Positions 1 through 8,797 of a DNA stretch of 64,000 bases are shown in pieces. The position numbers and the translations under genes were made by a program. Source of the DNA: JADCCX01 sp031431475 (GTDB lineage: Bacteria > Pseudomonadota > Alphaproteobacteria > Rhizobiales > Beijerinckiaceae); assembly GCA_031431475.1 (NCBI GenBank), contig JANPDL010000019.1:1-64000 (forward strand), read 5' to 3'. Below the pieces are notes generated by a model that searched no databases, was not told the DNA's origin, and was given only the letters and a program-made list of their open reading frames with translations. Numbering within the stretch: position 1 is the stretch's first letter; each line of letters starts with the position of its first letter.

Positions 1-16
1 ACCCGTAAGCCGAGGA

Positions 17-835
17 TCACACAATCGCCGCCAGACTCGTATCCAGTGACAGCACCAGGCACCAGTGCGGCTCGAAATCGGCGCCCATGGGCCAGATCTG
101 GTCTTTGAAGGCCTCCAGCATCACCTCTTCGTAGGGCTTGAACCAGCGCTTCTGACACAGCACGAATTTGCTGGCGGCGGTGATGCTTTCGCGGTCGATC
201 ACGGCCAGCACCACCATGTCCGGATTGGATTCCAGATATTGCTGCACCGCCACCATCAGGGTGGGATAGCCCGGATGCAGCATGTCATCGAGGATGATGA
301 TGCCGCCATCGGCCAGAACCGCCGTGGCCAGCGCCAGATCACGCGTCAGGGCGGCGCGGCTGTGCTCGCCGTCGATGTGGAAAAGGCGGATGCGCTTGCC
401 GTCCGCCGCTTTGATCAGGTCCTCCGGCTTCATCTCGCGGCTATCGGCCTTCAGCGTCACGCGGCGGGATTCCGGGACGCCGTGCTTCGCGCAATTCGCG
501 TGAAAGCGGTCGATGATCTCCGGGTTAGGCCAATCGAAGAGATCGATGCCGACGGCCTTCTCGCCGTCCCGCAGCATATGCGCCATGGCGATGAAGAAGC
601 GGCCTTCAAAGGTGCCGATCTCGGCCATCTGGCCCGATACGCCCAGATCGTTCTGGATGCTCATGAGCCGTGCGGCGATGGCGGCGGCGAAACGCGACGA
701 CATGCCGACAACGGAAAGATAGCCGTTCTGGAGATAGGCATCGACAGTTGTGTTGCCGGTGGAGAGCGTGAGGGGAGGGGCTGTGGTCACGGGTGGTTCC
801 TTAATTTCCTCTATTTGCCCTGAAACACGAACCAT
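17..835 (-). CDS. Class I SAM-dependent methyltransferase (Methyltransf_24-like)
   Basis: 272 residues. The SAM-binding motif I is visible as AEIGTFEG at about residues 71-78, an acidic loop GIDLFDWPN follows at 96-104, and HIDGEHS at 153-159 with DDMLHP downstream matches small-molecule and sugar methyltransferases of the Methyltransf_24 type. The substrate cannot be read from sequence. No signal peptide or membrane segment is visible, so it should be cytosolic. Its ATG lies 25 bases upstream of the stop codon of the DUF486 gene on the same strand, so the two are probably co-transcribed and possibly translationally coupled. The start could be later, because the first 35 residues are poorly structured. 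Confidence 0.8.
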   Translation of the reverse strand: MVRVSGQIEEIKEPPVTTAPPLTLSTGNTTVDAYLQNGYLSVVGMSSRFAAAIAARLMSIQNDLGVSGQMAEIGTFEGRFFIAMAHMLRDGEKAVGIDLFDWPNPEIIDRFHANCAKHGVPESRRVTLKADSREMKPEDLIKAADGKRIRLFHIDGEHSRAALTRDLALATAVLADGGIIILDDMLHPGYPTLMVAVQQYLESNPDMVVLAVIDRESITAASKFVLCQKRWFKPYEEVMLEAFKDQIWPMGADFEPHWCLVLSLDTSLAAIV

Positions 836-1167
836 GCGCCAGCGCAGATCAGCGAAAATCCGATGAGATGGTTCATGCTCAGCGGTTCTTTCAGGTAAAG
901 CACCGAGAATCCGGCAAAAACCGCGAGGGTGATCACCTCCTGGATGGTTTTCAGCTCAGCTGCTGAATAATGCCCGTGGCCGATGCGGTTGGCGGGCACG
1001 GCCAGGCAATACTCGAAGAAGGCGATTCCCCAGCTGATCAGGATGACTGCCAGCAGCGGCGCGGATTTGAACTTGAGATGGCCGTACCACGCCAGTGTCA
1101 TGAATACGTTGGAGGCGATGAGCAGCAGGATTGGAGCAATGGCGGGGGAGGTGAGCGAAAAGGGCAT
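811..1167 (-). CDS. DMT-superfamily small membrane protein (DUF486)
   Basis: 118 residues with about four hydrophobic helices and the family hallmarks NVFMTLAWYGHLK near the N-terminus and LKEPLSMNHLIGF near the C-terminus. DUF486 proteins are short relatives of drug/metabolite exporters and probably act as dimers in the inner membrane; the substrate is unknown. The open frame extends to 1281, but the extra 38 residues come from a repeat element and are not protein-like, so I start at the ATG at 1167. The end overlaps the downstream methyltransferase by 25 bases. Confidence 0.8.
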   Translation of the reverse strand: MPFSLTSPAIAPILLLIASNVFMTLAWYGHLKFKSAPLLAVILISWGIAFFEYCLAVPANRIGHGHYSAAELKTIQEVITLAVFAGFSVLYLKEPLSMNHLIGFSLICAGAWFVFQGK

Positions 1168-1182
1168 GGGGTCTCCGTTTGT

Positions 1183-1300
1183 CCTTCCCCCTTGGGGGAA
1201 GATGTCATGCTTTGCATGACGGATGAGGGAGAACCCCGATATTTGTGATTCTCCCTCATCCGGTCGCCAAGAGGCGACCACCTTCTCCCAGGGGAGAAGG
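1183..1300. repeat. Compound palindromic intergenic repeat, two units head to head
   Basis: Two copies of a roughly 50-base unit face each other. Each unit has one hairpin of the CCTTC...GAAGG type, a second short hairpin (GTCATG...CATGAC in the left unit, GGTCGCC...GGCGACC in the right unit) and the block GGATGAGGGAGAA. The left unit spans 1183-1233 and the right unit, inverted, 1249-1300. The units sit between the divergent starts of the DUF486 gene and ybgC. Units of this composition are common in intergenic DNA of Hyphomicrobiales; whether this copy acts as a terminator or processing site is not known. Confidence 0.75.
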
Positions 1301-1355
1301 AAAGTTTCATGCCAACCCTACACGATGGCCTTTGTTCCGGCTAAAGCCATTCTGC

Positions 1356-1751
1356 ATGGCAACCCATCTTCTCCCCATACGCGTCTATTACGAGGACACG
1401 GATTTCTCAGGCGTGGTCTATCACGCCTCGTATCTGCGCTTCATGGAGCGCGGGCGGACGGAATTGATCCGCGATCTGGGCATCGACCAGCGGGAAATGT
1501 TCGACGGCGGCACGGCGCTGGCCTTTGCGGTGCGCGGCATGAATATTGAATTTCTCAAGCCTGCCTTGATGGATGACATGCTGACCGTTGAGACCACACC
1601 GTTGGATATGAAGGGGGCGTCGATGACCGTGAGCCAACGTGTGCGGCGCGGGGAGGACGTGCTTGTGACTGCTGAAGTGAAGGTGGTCTGTGTCGGTGGT
1701 GGCCGGGCACGCCGCATTCCGGACGGGTTGCGGGCAAGATTGGGCGGATAA
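1356..1751 (+). CDS. ybgC: Tol-Pal-associated acyl-CoA thioesterase YbgC (hot-dog fold)
   Basis: 131 residues. The catalytic signature YYEDTDFSGVVYHASYL near the N-terminus is that of the 4-hydroxybenzoyl-CoA thioesterase/YbgC hot-dog family, with the Asp of the DTD motif as catalytic residue. YbgC hydrolyses acyl-CoA thioesters and is classically the first gene of the tol-pal cluster, as here, 212 bases upstream of tolQ. I start at the ATG at 1356 because the upstream open frame (to 1245) reads through repeat DNA. Cytosolic. Confidence 0.9.
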   Translation: MATHLLPIRVYYEDTDFSGVVYHASYLRFMERGRTELIRDLGIDQREMFDGGTALAFAVRGMNIEFLKPALMDDMLTVETTPLDMKGASMTVSQRVRRGEDVLVTAEVKVVCVGGGRARRIPDGLRARLGG

Positions 1752-1822
1752 ACCTGGCTGGGCGGGTAAACCTACATGCCTGCCATGCGCTTCCCGCCTC
1801 ATTTGCTAACCCGTTGTTAATC

Positions 1823-1851
1823 TTGATTCCTGCTTAACTGGACTGGATAAG
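1823..1851 (+). promoter_or_regulatory. Candidate sigma-70-type promoter for tolQRAB
   Basis: TTGATT (1823-1828) and GATAAG (1846-1851) are separated by 17 bases, 112 bases upstream of the tolQ ATG and after the end of ybgC. Each hexamer matches the consensus in four positions. This is pattern matching only; no transcription start is known. Confidence 0.3.
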
Positions 1852-1963
1852 CGGGAATCTGTCCGGACTCTCGTTTCCGGACACGAAGCCCCAGTTTGAA
1901 CGAATTTTACGCCGAGAGGCTGCGGGTTCCGCGCTCTTTGGCGCTGAAGGTTGGAGACCAGAT

Positions 1964-2659
1964 ATGCCAGGAGCGGAAACCGCCCATGATCTCTCCCTCT
2001 GGGGGCTGTTCTGGCAAGCTCATATCGTGGTCAAGCTGGTAATGCTGGGGCTGCTCGTCGCGTCCGTCTGGACCTGGAGCATCATCGTCAACAAATGGCT
2101 GCTGTTCCGTAAGCTCAACGGCCAGATGGATACGTTCGAGGAGACGTTCTGGTCCGGCCAGAGCCTTGAGGAGCTTTACCGCAACCTCCAGAGCAGGCCG
2201 ACCAGCGGCATGGCGTCCGTCTTCGTGGCCGCGATGCGGGAATGGAAGCGGGCATTCGAAGGTTCGGGACGCGGTTTTGCCTCGCTCAACTCGCGCATCG
2301 ACAAGGTGCTTGATGTGACGATTCAGCGCGAGGCCGAGCGCTATGAATCCAACCTGCTGGTGCTGGCCACCGTGGGCTCCGCCGGGCCGTTCATCGGCCT
2401 ATTCGGCACGGTCTGGGGCATCATGACGTCGTTTACATCCATTGCGGCATCGAAGAACACCTCGCTGGCCGTGGTGGCACCTGGCATTGCGGAGGCTTTG
2501 TTCGCAACTGCCATCGGCCTGGCGGCTGCCATTCCCGCCGTCATCGCCTATAACGTCTACCAGAAGCAGGCGACCAAGGCGCAATCGCGGCTTGAGAGCT
2601 TTGCCGACGAATTTTCAGCCATTTTATCCCGTCAGATCGACGAACGTGTTGCAGCTTGA
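1964..2659 (+). CDS. tolQ: TolQ, proton-channel subunit of the Tol-Pal system
   Basis: 231 residues of the MotA/TolQ/ExbB family: one N-terminal membrane helix (around residues 20-40), a cytoplasmic loop, and two further helices in the C-terminal half containing the conserved run VGSAGPFIGLFGTVWGIM. TolQ forms a pentameric inner-membrane channel around a TolR dimer and converts proton flow into movement of TolA, which supports outer-membrane constriction during division. A GGAG ribosome-binding site lies about 8 bases before the ATG. First gene of tolQRAB, 11 bases before tolR. Confidence 0.95.
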   Translation: MPGAETAHDLSLWGLFWQAHIVVKLVMLGLLVASVWTWSIIVNKWLLFRKLNGQMDTFEETFWSGQSLEELYRNLQSRPTSGMASVFVAAMREWKRAFEGSGRGFASLNSRIDKVLDVTIQREAERYESNLLVLATVGSAGPFIGLFGTVWGIMTSFTSIAASKNTSLAVVAPGIAEALFATAIGLAAAIPAVIAYNVYQKQATKAQSRLESFADEFSAILSRQIDERVAA

Positions 2660-2670
2660 GGATATAGCCG

Positions 2671-3120
2671 ATGGCGATGAGCGCAGGCGGAGCAGCCGAG
2701 CAATCCGGCACAAGGCGGCGGCGGAAGCGCAAATCCGCGCCGATTGCCGATATCAACATGACGCCGTTCATCGATGTGATGCTGGTGCTGCTCATCATCT
2801 TCATGGTGACGGCACCGCTGCTGACGGCGGGTGTGCCGCTTGACTTGCCGAAAACCGGCGCGGGCCAGCTGAATGTCGACCAGAAGCCGATTACCATCTC
2901 GATCAACGACAAGGCGCAGGTCTTCATCGGCGAGACGCCGATCAGCATCGCGGAGATCGGGGCCAGGATCCAGCCACTGGCCAAACAGGGATTTGACGAG
3001 CGCATCTATGTGCGTGGGGCCAAGCAGGTGGATTACGGCACGGTGGCGCAGGTCATGAGTGCCATTACGGCGGCAGGCTACAAGCGCGTGGCGTTGCTGA
3101 CGGAACAGGACAGGAAGTGA
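2671..3120 (+). CDS. tolR: TolR, ExbD/TolR-family subunit of the Tol-Pal system
   Basis: 149 residues. A basic N-terminal cytoplasmic tail (TRRRRKRKS) precedes one membrane helix starting INMTPFIDVMLVLLIIF, where the Asp is the proton-carrying residue of the family, followed by a periplasmic domain. TolR partners TolQ in the inner membrane. It begins 11 bases after tolQ and ends 9 bases before the likely tolA start, so the three are one transcription unit. Confidence 0.95.
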   Translation: MAMSAGGAAEQSGTRRRRKRKSAPIADINMTPFIDVMLVLLIIFMVTAPLLTAGVPLDLPKTGAGQLNVDQKPITISINDKAQVFIGETPISIAEIGARIQPLAKQGFDERIYVRGAKQVDYGTVAQVMSAITAAGYKRVALLTEQDRK

Positions 3121-3129
3121 GGCGCTGAG

Positions 3130-4335
3130 TTGCTCTGGCTGAAGAACGAGCTGAGAAAGCCCGGCATGCCCCTTTCGCTGGGGCTGCATGCGGCTGTGCT
3201 TGTCGCCAGCATCGTTTCTTTCTCCAGCCCCAAAACCTTCGAGGATGTTTCGGAGGCGATCTCGGTCGAGATGATCGACGAGAGTGCGCTGCGCCAGATC
3301 ACCCGGGGCGAGCAATCCGCCAAACAACCGCAGCCGACGCCGCGCGTGGAGCGGGTCGATCCCAAGCCAGAGCAGAACGCACCGGGCGAGGCCAAACGTC
3401 AGGTGAACACGGACGCCACACCCAAGCCGCAGGAAGCGACCGCGAAGGAAGAGCGCAAGGAAATCACCGCCGCTTTGCCGATTCCGCTTCCCGTTCCACG
3501 TCCGCCGCCGCCCAAGCCCCCGGAGCCTGTGAAGGCAGTCGCCAAGCCACCCGCTCCAGCAGAAAAGACAGACGAGGAGGAAGAGGCCGAAGAAGCTGTC
3601 CGCCAGGCCGCGAAAAAGCGGGAGGAGCAGAAAAAACTCGATGACGCCCGCCGCGCTGAGGATGCGAAGAAGCGGGAGGATACCCGCAAGGCTGATGAAG
3701 CGCGCAAGCAGGAAGCCGCTAAGGAAGAGCAGCGTCGCGATCAGCAGGAAGAAGCCCGCAAGCGCGAGGACCAGAGAAAGCTCGCCGATGCCAAGGCAGC
3801 CGAGGACCGCAAGAAGACCGAGGACGCGAAGAAAGCGCAGGAGGCGGCGAAAAAGGCGGCTGACGAGAAGAAGAAGCGCGAGGCCGAGCAAGACACCAAG
3901 AATCAGGCCACGGCTGAGGCTGCACGGCGCGTGTTGCAGGTGTCTCGGGAACAGCCCAGCAACAGCGGCAATACGGGCCAGCAGATCCAGCGAGCACCGG
4001 CAGCGGGTACGCCGACCGCTACGGGACAGAAGCTCAATCCGTCTGAGCGTGGCGCTCTTGTCGGCATCATCGGCGACCAGATCGAGAGCAAGCTCTATCA
4101 ATCCGGCGCAGCCAAGCCGCGCGTTCTGCCACAGCTAAGATTGCAGATTGCTGCTGACGGCTCCGTGGTCAGCGTCGCCCTGATCAATTCAAGTGGCGAT
4201 CCCGGTTTTCAGGCCCTGGCAGATGCGGGCATCCGCGCCGCGCGTCAGGCCTCGCCCCTTCGTATTCCCGCCCGTTTCACGCCGATGTACAGCGACTGGC
4301 GGTCAGTCGTTGTACAATTGAACCCTCCGGAATGA
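3130..4335 (+). CDS. tolA: TolA, trans-envelope protein of the Tol-Pal system
   Basis: 401 residues from a TTG start; the next in-frame ATG is at 3166 and would remove 12 residues. The order is a membrane helix (about 14-32), a proline-rich stretch (PVPRPPPPKPPEP near 120), a long Lys/Glu/Ala-rich helical rod (about 140-270, many KK, EE and AA repeats) and a C-terminal TonB/TolA-like globular domain (about 310-401). TolA links the TolQR motor in the inner membrane to TolB and Pal at the outer membrane. The rod is low-complexity, so alignments there are weak. Ends 7 bases before tolB. Confidence 0.92.
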   Translation: MLWLKNELRKPGMPLSLGLHAAVLVASIVSFSSPKTFEDVSEAISVEMIDESALRQITRGEQSAKQPQPTPRVERVDPKPEQNAPGEAKRQVNTDATPKPQEATAKEERKEITAALPIPLPVPRPPPPKPPEPVKAVAKPPAPAEKTDEEEEAEEAVRQAAKKREEQKKLDDARRAEDAKKREDTRKADEARKQEAAKEEQRRDQQEEARKREDQRKLADAKAAEDRKKTEDAKKAQEAAKKAADEKKKREAEQDTKNQATAEAARRVLQVSREQPSNSGNTGQQIQRAPAAGTPTATGQKLNPSERGALVGIIGDQIESKLYQSGAAKPRVLPQLRLQIAADGSVVSVALINSSGDPGFQALADAGIRAARQASPLRIPARFTPMYSDWRSVVVQLNPPE

Positions 4336-4342
4336 TCAGACG

Positions 4343-5659
4343 ATGACACGCACATTTTCCAGAACGAGAACATCTCTCAGCGCGCTCCTCATGGCGACCG
4401 CCCTGACTGGCACTGCTCAAGCCGAACTCTTCATCGATCTGCGCGGAGGCAACTTCCAGCCCATGCCCATCGCGGTGGCGGATTGTGTGGGGGAGACACC
4501 GCAGCAGAGCGTCTCGAATGTCATAACCAACAACCTGAAGCGCTCCGGCCTGTTCGCGCCCATCGACAAGGGACGCTTTCCCGAGAAGATCGACAATTTC
4601 GATGCCTCGCCCAATTTCGCGGCGTGGAAGGGTACGGGCGTGCAGGCGCTGGTGACATGCCGCATCGTGCGCAACGGCAATCAGGTGCAGGCGCAATACC
4701 GGTTGTGGGAAGTCTCCACGGGCGAGCAGCTTGTGGGCCAGCAGTTGTCCACCGATGGCGGCAACTGGCGGCGGGCGGCGCATATCATTTCCGATGGTAC
4801 CTTCGCCAAGATCACGGGCGAGAAGGGCTTTTTCGACACGCGCATCGTATTCGTGGATGAAAGCGGCCCCAAGGACAACCGCAAGAAGCGGCTGGCCATC
4901 ATCGATCAGGACGGCGGCAATTTCCGCGCGTTATCGGGCAACGAGGAACTGGTGGTGACGCCGCGGTTCTCGCCCTCGTCGCAGGAGGTGGCCTATATGG
5001 GCTTCGTGCCGGGGCAGGATCCCAAGGTCTACATCCTCGATGTGGCGGCGGGGCGGCGCGAGGTGGTGGGCGATTTTCCCGGCATGAGCTTCAGCCCGCG
5101 CTTTTCGCCCGACGGCTGGAAAATCGTGATGAGCCTGCAACAGGCGGGCAACGCCAACATCTATTCCATGGACTTGCGTTCCAACGCCATGACGCGCCTG
5201 ACCAACTCACCCTCCATCGACACCTCGCCATCGTATTCGCCCGATGGTGCGCAGCTCGTGTTCGAGAGTGATCGCGGCGGCGGGCAGCAACTCTACACCA
5301 TGGCGGGCTCTGGCGGCGGAGCGAAACGCATCTCCTTCGGGCAAGGCCGCTATTCCACACCGGTCTGGTCCCCCAAAGGGGATTACATCGCCTTCACGCG
5401 CCAGAGCGCCAGCACCTTCTCCATCGGCATTATGAAGCCGGATGGCTCGGGCGAGCGCATCCTGACGGAAGGTTTTCACAATGAAGGCCCGACCTGGGCC
5501 CCCAACGGCCGCTACCTCATGTTCTTCCGCGATGCAGGCGGGGCGGGCGGGCCGAAGCTGCATATGGTGGACGTGACGGGGCGCGTGGAAGTGACCGTGC
5601 CGACGCCGGCATATGCGAGCGATCCGGCGTGGAGCCCGCTGTTGAGCGAGATGAAGTGA
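4343..5659 (+). CDS. tolB: TolB, periplasmic beta-propeller of the Tol-Pal system
   Basis: 438 residues. A Sec signal peptide ends about residue 28 (TGTAQA), followed by the N-terminal TolB domain and WD40-like propeller blades, visible as repeated segments such as PSYSPDGAQLVFESDRGG and PVWSPKGDYIAFTRQ. TolB is a soluble periplasmic protein that binds Pal and TolA. It is the last gene of this operon: pal, which usually follows, is absent, and the next gene is on the opposite strand. Confidence 0.95.
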   Translation: MTRTFSRTRTSLSALLMATALTGTAQAELFIDLRGGNFQPMPIAVADCVGETPQQSVSNVITNNLKRSGLFAPIDKGRFPEKIDNFDASPNFAAWKGTGVQALVTCRIVRNGNQVQAQYRLWEVSTGEQLVGQQLSTDGGNWRRAAHIISDGTFAKITGEKGFFDTRIVFVDESGPKDNRKKRLAIIDQDGGNFRALSGNEELVVTPRFSPSSQEVAYMGFVPGQDPKVYILDVAAGRREVVGDFPGMSFSPRFSPDGWKIVMSLQQAGNANIYSMDLRSNAMTRLTNSPSIDTSPSYSPDGAQLVFESDRGGGQQLYTMAGSGGGAKRISFGQGRYSTPVWSPKGDYIAFTRQSASTFSIGIMKPDGSGERILTEGFHNEGPTWAPNGRYLMFFRDAGGAGGPKLHMVDVTGRVEVTVPTPAYASDPAWSPLLSEMK

Positions 5660-5670
5660 GGGGTATTTTT

Positions 5671-5700
5671 CCTTCTGCCGCAAACGGAAGAAGGAAGTTT
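5671..5700 (+). terminator. Hairpin between tolB and the convergent ABC transporter gene
   Basis: The stem CCTTCTGCCG/CGGAAGAAGG (5671-5680 and 5685-5694, one mismatch) with a four-base loop is followed by a short T run on the plus strand. It lies exactly in the 45-base gap between two converging genes, so it could terminate tolB transcription. Confidence 0.5.
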
Positions 5701-5704
5701 TGGC

Positions 5705-7687
5705 TCAATCCTCATCCTCTTCGTCTTCATCGCGCCGCTTGCCGGTCTGGTCCTGCCAGAGCTTGAAGTACAAGCCCTTCTTCTTCAGCAACTCCAGATG
5801 CGTGCCACTCTCGGCCAGCTTGCCCTTTTCCAGCACGTAGATAACGTCCATGTCCACGACGGAGGTCAGGCGGTGGGTGACGGAGATGACCGTGCGGCCC
5901 TTCGCCACCTTGTTCAGCGTGCGGGTGATGGCGCGTTCTGTCGTCTGGTCAAGGGCTGAGGTCGCCTCGTCCAGCAGTAGGATTGCCGGATTGCGCACGA
6001 TGGCGCGGGCGATGGCGAGGCGCTGGCGCTGGCCGCCTGACACCGTGCTGCCGCGCTCGCCGACCACGGTCTGGTAGCCTTCGGGCAGGCCCTCGATGAA
6101 CTTGTGGATTTCGGCTGCCTTGCAGGCTGCTATCACCTCATCATCCGTGGCATTCTCGTTGCCAAGCCGGATGTTGTCCATCATCGACATGTTGAACAGC
6201 AGATTGTCCTGGAACACGACCGCCATCTGGGCGCGCAGGCTGTCGCGCTTCAGGTCGTTGACGTCGTGGCCGTCGATCAGGATCTTGCCCTTGTTGATGT
6301 CATAGAGCTTGAGCAGCGTGTTGATGATCGTGCTTTTGCCGGCACCGGAGCGTCCGACGATGGCGACGCGCTTGCCCGCCTCGATCCGCAAGTTCAGCCG
6401 GTTGAGATGGTTCTGCTTGCCGTCATAACTGAAGATCACATTGTCGTAGACGATGTCCTTGCCAAACGGAGGCAAATCACGAGCATCATCCTTATCGCGG
6501 CTGCGGATAGGCTCGTCCAGATAATCATTGATATGCTTGGCAGCACCTGAACCCTCGATCAACACCGGGATGAACTGAGTGATATGGCCGACGTTGTAGG
6601 AGAGTTCCCAGAACAGCGTCTCGAAAGCGACGAATGTGCCGAGCTGGATGGTATCGTTCCAGACGAGATAGGCGCCGAGCGCCAGCACCAGCAGATGCAG
6701 GGCCAGCACCGAGATCGTCACCGACCGCTCGACAAGTCCGTTGATCCACAGCATGCGGTACATCGAAGCGCGGATGTTGGCATTGCGCTCGCGATACCAG
6801 CCGATGGTTTTCTTCTGCAAGCCGAAGGCTTTCACCACGCCAATGGAGGTGATGACCTCCTGCGTGACACCCAGCGCCTGTGCCTCGTTCTTCTTGACCT
6901 CGTAGCTCGCATCCACCGCCTTTGGTGCGAGCAGGCGCGGGCCAATGATGGCGATGGGGAACAGGAGCAGTGCTACCGTGGCAAGCTGCCAGTTCAGGAA
7001 GAACATCATGGCGATGCCCGCAACCAGTTCGAACGACGGTAGCACGCCCCATTGCATGCCGTGGTTGATCGTCTCCTCGAGCTGGGCCATGTCGCCTGAG
7101 AAACGCTGCAGTACCACGCCAGTCTTGTTCTTGTGGTAATAATCCACCGGCAGCGCCTGCGAGTGGTCAAAGAGCTTGTTCCGGATATCACGGATCATGG
7201 ACGAGCCGGTATCGGCGTTGAGCCACTCAAACCAGATCATGACGCAGGACGAAACAACACCGAGGGCAAACATCGTGCTGAGAATGACGATCAGCATATG
7301 CGGATCATCCGCATTGATCGCGTCATCAATCAGGAATTTTAGCAGGAGTGGAAAGGACGTGTTGTAGATTGTCTCGATGATCACCGCGACAATGATCAGC
7401 TTGATGCCCTTCTTGTGGGCAGGAAAGAACGGCTTGAGAAACGTGCCCATGATCTTGAGCGCGTTGCGTGTCTGATTGGCGCTGACGACGTGGGGGGATA
7501 GTTCGATCTCGTCTTCTTCGTCCTCATCATCCTCGTCTTCGTCGTCTTCCTCTTCCTCGGCCTTCTTTGCCGCAGTCTTTGCGGGCTTTTTCTTCGCTTG
7601 CTCTGCGCTGGCTTTCAGGCGTGCAACTTCGTCCTCTGGCTTGGCGGCGTCTGCACTGGAATCGGTTGGTTTGGGCGTCTTGGCCAT
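5705..7687 (-). CDS. ABC transporter, fused transmembrane and ATPase domains (exporter type)
   Basis: 660 residues, a half-transporter that should work as a homodimer. The transmembrane domain with six helices spans roughly residues 80-370. The ATPase domain shows Walker A GRSGAGKST near 445, signature VSGGQ, Walker B ILLLDEATSALD and the switch SVTHRL. The order membrane domain then ATPase is typical of exporters (MsbA, beta-glucan, drug or peptide exporters); the substrate cannot be assigned. Odd features are a charged, Lys-rich then Asp/Glu-rich N-terminal tail (about residues 1-65) and a short acidic C-terminal end (RRDEDEEDED). Convergent with tolB. Confidence 0.88.
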   Translation of the reverse strand: MAKTPKPTDSSADAAKPEDEVARLKASAEQAKKKPAKTAAKKAEEEEDDEDEDDEDEEDEIELSPHVVSANQTRNALKIMGTFLKPFFPAHKKGIKLIIVAVIIETIYNTSFPLLLKFLIDDAINADDPHMLIVILSTMFALGVVSSCVMIWFEWLNADTGSSMIRDIRNKLFDHSQALPVDYYHKNKTGVVLQRFSGDMAQLEETINHGMQWGVLPSFELVAGIAMMFFLNWQLATVALLLFPIAIIGPRLLAPKAVDASYEVKKNEAQALGVTQEVITSIGVVKAFGLQKKTIGWYRERNANIRASMYRMLWINGLVERSVTISVLALHLLVLALGAYLVWNDTIQLGTFVAFETLFWELSYNVGHITQFIPVLIEGSGAAKHINDYLDEPIRSRDKDDARDLPPFGKDIVYDNVIFSYDGKQNHLNRLNLRIEAGKRVAIVGRSGAGKSTIINTLLKLYDINKGKILIDGHDVNDLKRDSLRAQMAVVFQDNLLFNMSMMDNIRLGNENATDDEVIAACKAAEIHKFIEGLPEGYQTVVGERGSTVSGGQRQRLAIARAIVRNPAILLLDEATSALDQTTERAITRTLNKVAKGRTVISVTHRLTSVVDMDVIYVLEKGKLAESGTHLELLKKKGLYFKLWQDQTGKRRDEDEEDED

Positions 7688-7841
7688 TGTTTTTTCCCGG
7701 GTGCCGCCAGGTGACGACCATTCATAGTCTCCGGAAAATTATCCGGATTTTGGCCTCGTTTACCTTCTGTTAAGCCGAAAGAACAGGGGGTATCGGCAAG
7801 GCAGGCAAGACGTGTGTTGATTGTGCTTAAGGACGGGTAGT

Positions 7842-8711
7842 TCAGGCGCGGCCACGCGATGATTGCAGCGGCTGCACCTGACGTTCGATCCAGTTGCGGA
7901 TTTCGGTCAGACGCTTGTGATCATCAACCACCTCGTCATCAAGACCCATTCGCCATGCGATGTCGCGGCGTGTGCGATCCTGGTCCAGAGTGGCGAGATC
8001 GCGGGCGTAAGCTTCCCCTTCGGCCTTCGAACGGAAGAAGCCTTCTTCTGCCAGCATCCCGGCGCGACTGCCGATGATCGAGCCAGTTTCGGTCAGCGAG
8101 AACTCGGGATGATACTGAATGCCCCAGAAGGTACCGCCATCATGGCGGATTTCAGCAGCCTGTACCGGCGTCAGGGCGTTCGCAGCCAGCACCGTCATGT
8201 TGTCTGCTGGCACGGCGATCACATCGAGATGGATCGCGGGCGCATCATAGGCTGACGGTCGCCCTGCGAGCAACGGATGCACGCGTCCGGCATCTGTGGG
8301 TGCGATGTTGCGGGCAAACGCAAGTTCACGGCCCAGCGGGTTTTTCTGCACATCGCCGCCTGCTGCAACGCAAGCCATCTGGACACCCCAGCAGGAGCCG
8401 AAAAATGCTGTGCGGCTTCTGAATATTTCGCGCGCCAGTTCGATCTGGCGTTCGACGGCGGGTTCGCGATTCCAGAGGTGAAGTGAAGAGCCTGTCAGGG
8501 CGATGCCGTCATAATCCGCAAGGGATGCACCTTGCGGCAGGTTTGCGCCTGTATCCGCGGGATAGCAGACGTCATATCCGCTTGCCGCAGGTGCCAGCGA
8601 CAGCAGCGTGTCGCCATAGGCATTGCCCGGCGATTTGCCGAAATCGCGCTCATGCGCGGCACGCCGCTCGACCGGGTTGCCATCAACCACGAGAAATCTC
8701 AGTCCGCCCAC
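7842..8711 (-). CDS. Class I glutamine amidotransferase-domain protein
   Basis: 289 residues from a GTG start. The nucleophile elbow GSCWGVQMA (Cys) and the later YHPEFS segment (His and Glu) form a complete glutamine amidotransferase catalytic triad, as in GMP synthase and its stand-alone relatives. Stand-alone members hydrolyse glutamine or gamma-glutamyl compounds; the partner or substrate here is unknown. The C-terminal 60 residues (RDLATLDQDRTRRDIAWRMG onward) lie beyond the usual domain. Divergent from the EamA transporter gene across an 86-base gap. Confidence 0.8.
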   Translation of the reverse strand: MGGLRFLVVDGNPVERRAAHERDFGKSPGNAYGDTLLSLAPAASGYDVCYPADTGANLPQGASLADYDGIALTGSSLHLWNREPAVERQIELAREIFRSRTAFFGSCWGVQMACVAAGGDVQKNPLGRELAFARNIAPTDAGRVHPLLAGRPSAYDAPAIHLDVIAVPADNMTVLAANALTPVQAAEIRHDGGTFWGIQYHPEFSLTETGSIIGSRAGMLAEEGFFRSKAEGEAYARDLATLDQDRTRRDIAWRMGLDDEVVDDHKRLTEIRNWIERQVQPLQSSRGRA

Positions 8712-8797
8712 TGTTTCGCCCCGGATCGTCTGGTGATGGAAATCATGACAGGAAAGCGCTTTTCAAGCGCCGGACCCTGTAGCATGGAGAAAACGCG

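Noticed and set aside
3570..3900. Dense AAG/GAG/GCG repeats that look like a tandem DNA repeat
   Set aside because: They encode the helical TolA rod and are not exact repeats at DNA level.
2632..4101. Long minus-strand open frame of 489 codons opposite tolR and tolA
   Set aside because: Leu/Arg/Gly-rich composition is the complement of the Lys/Glu/Ala-rich TolA rod; no family motif, and tolQRAB on the other strand is certain.
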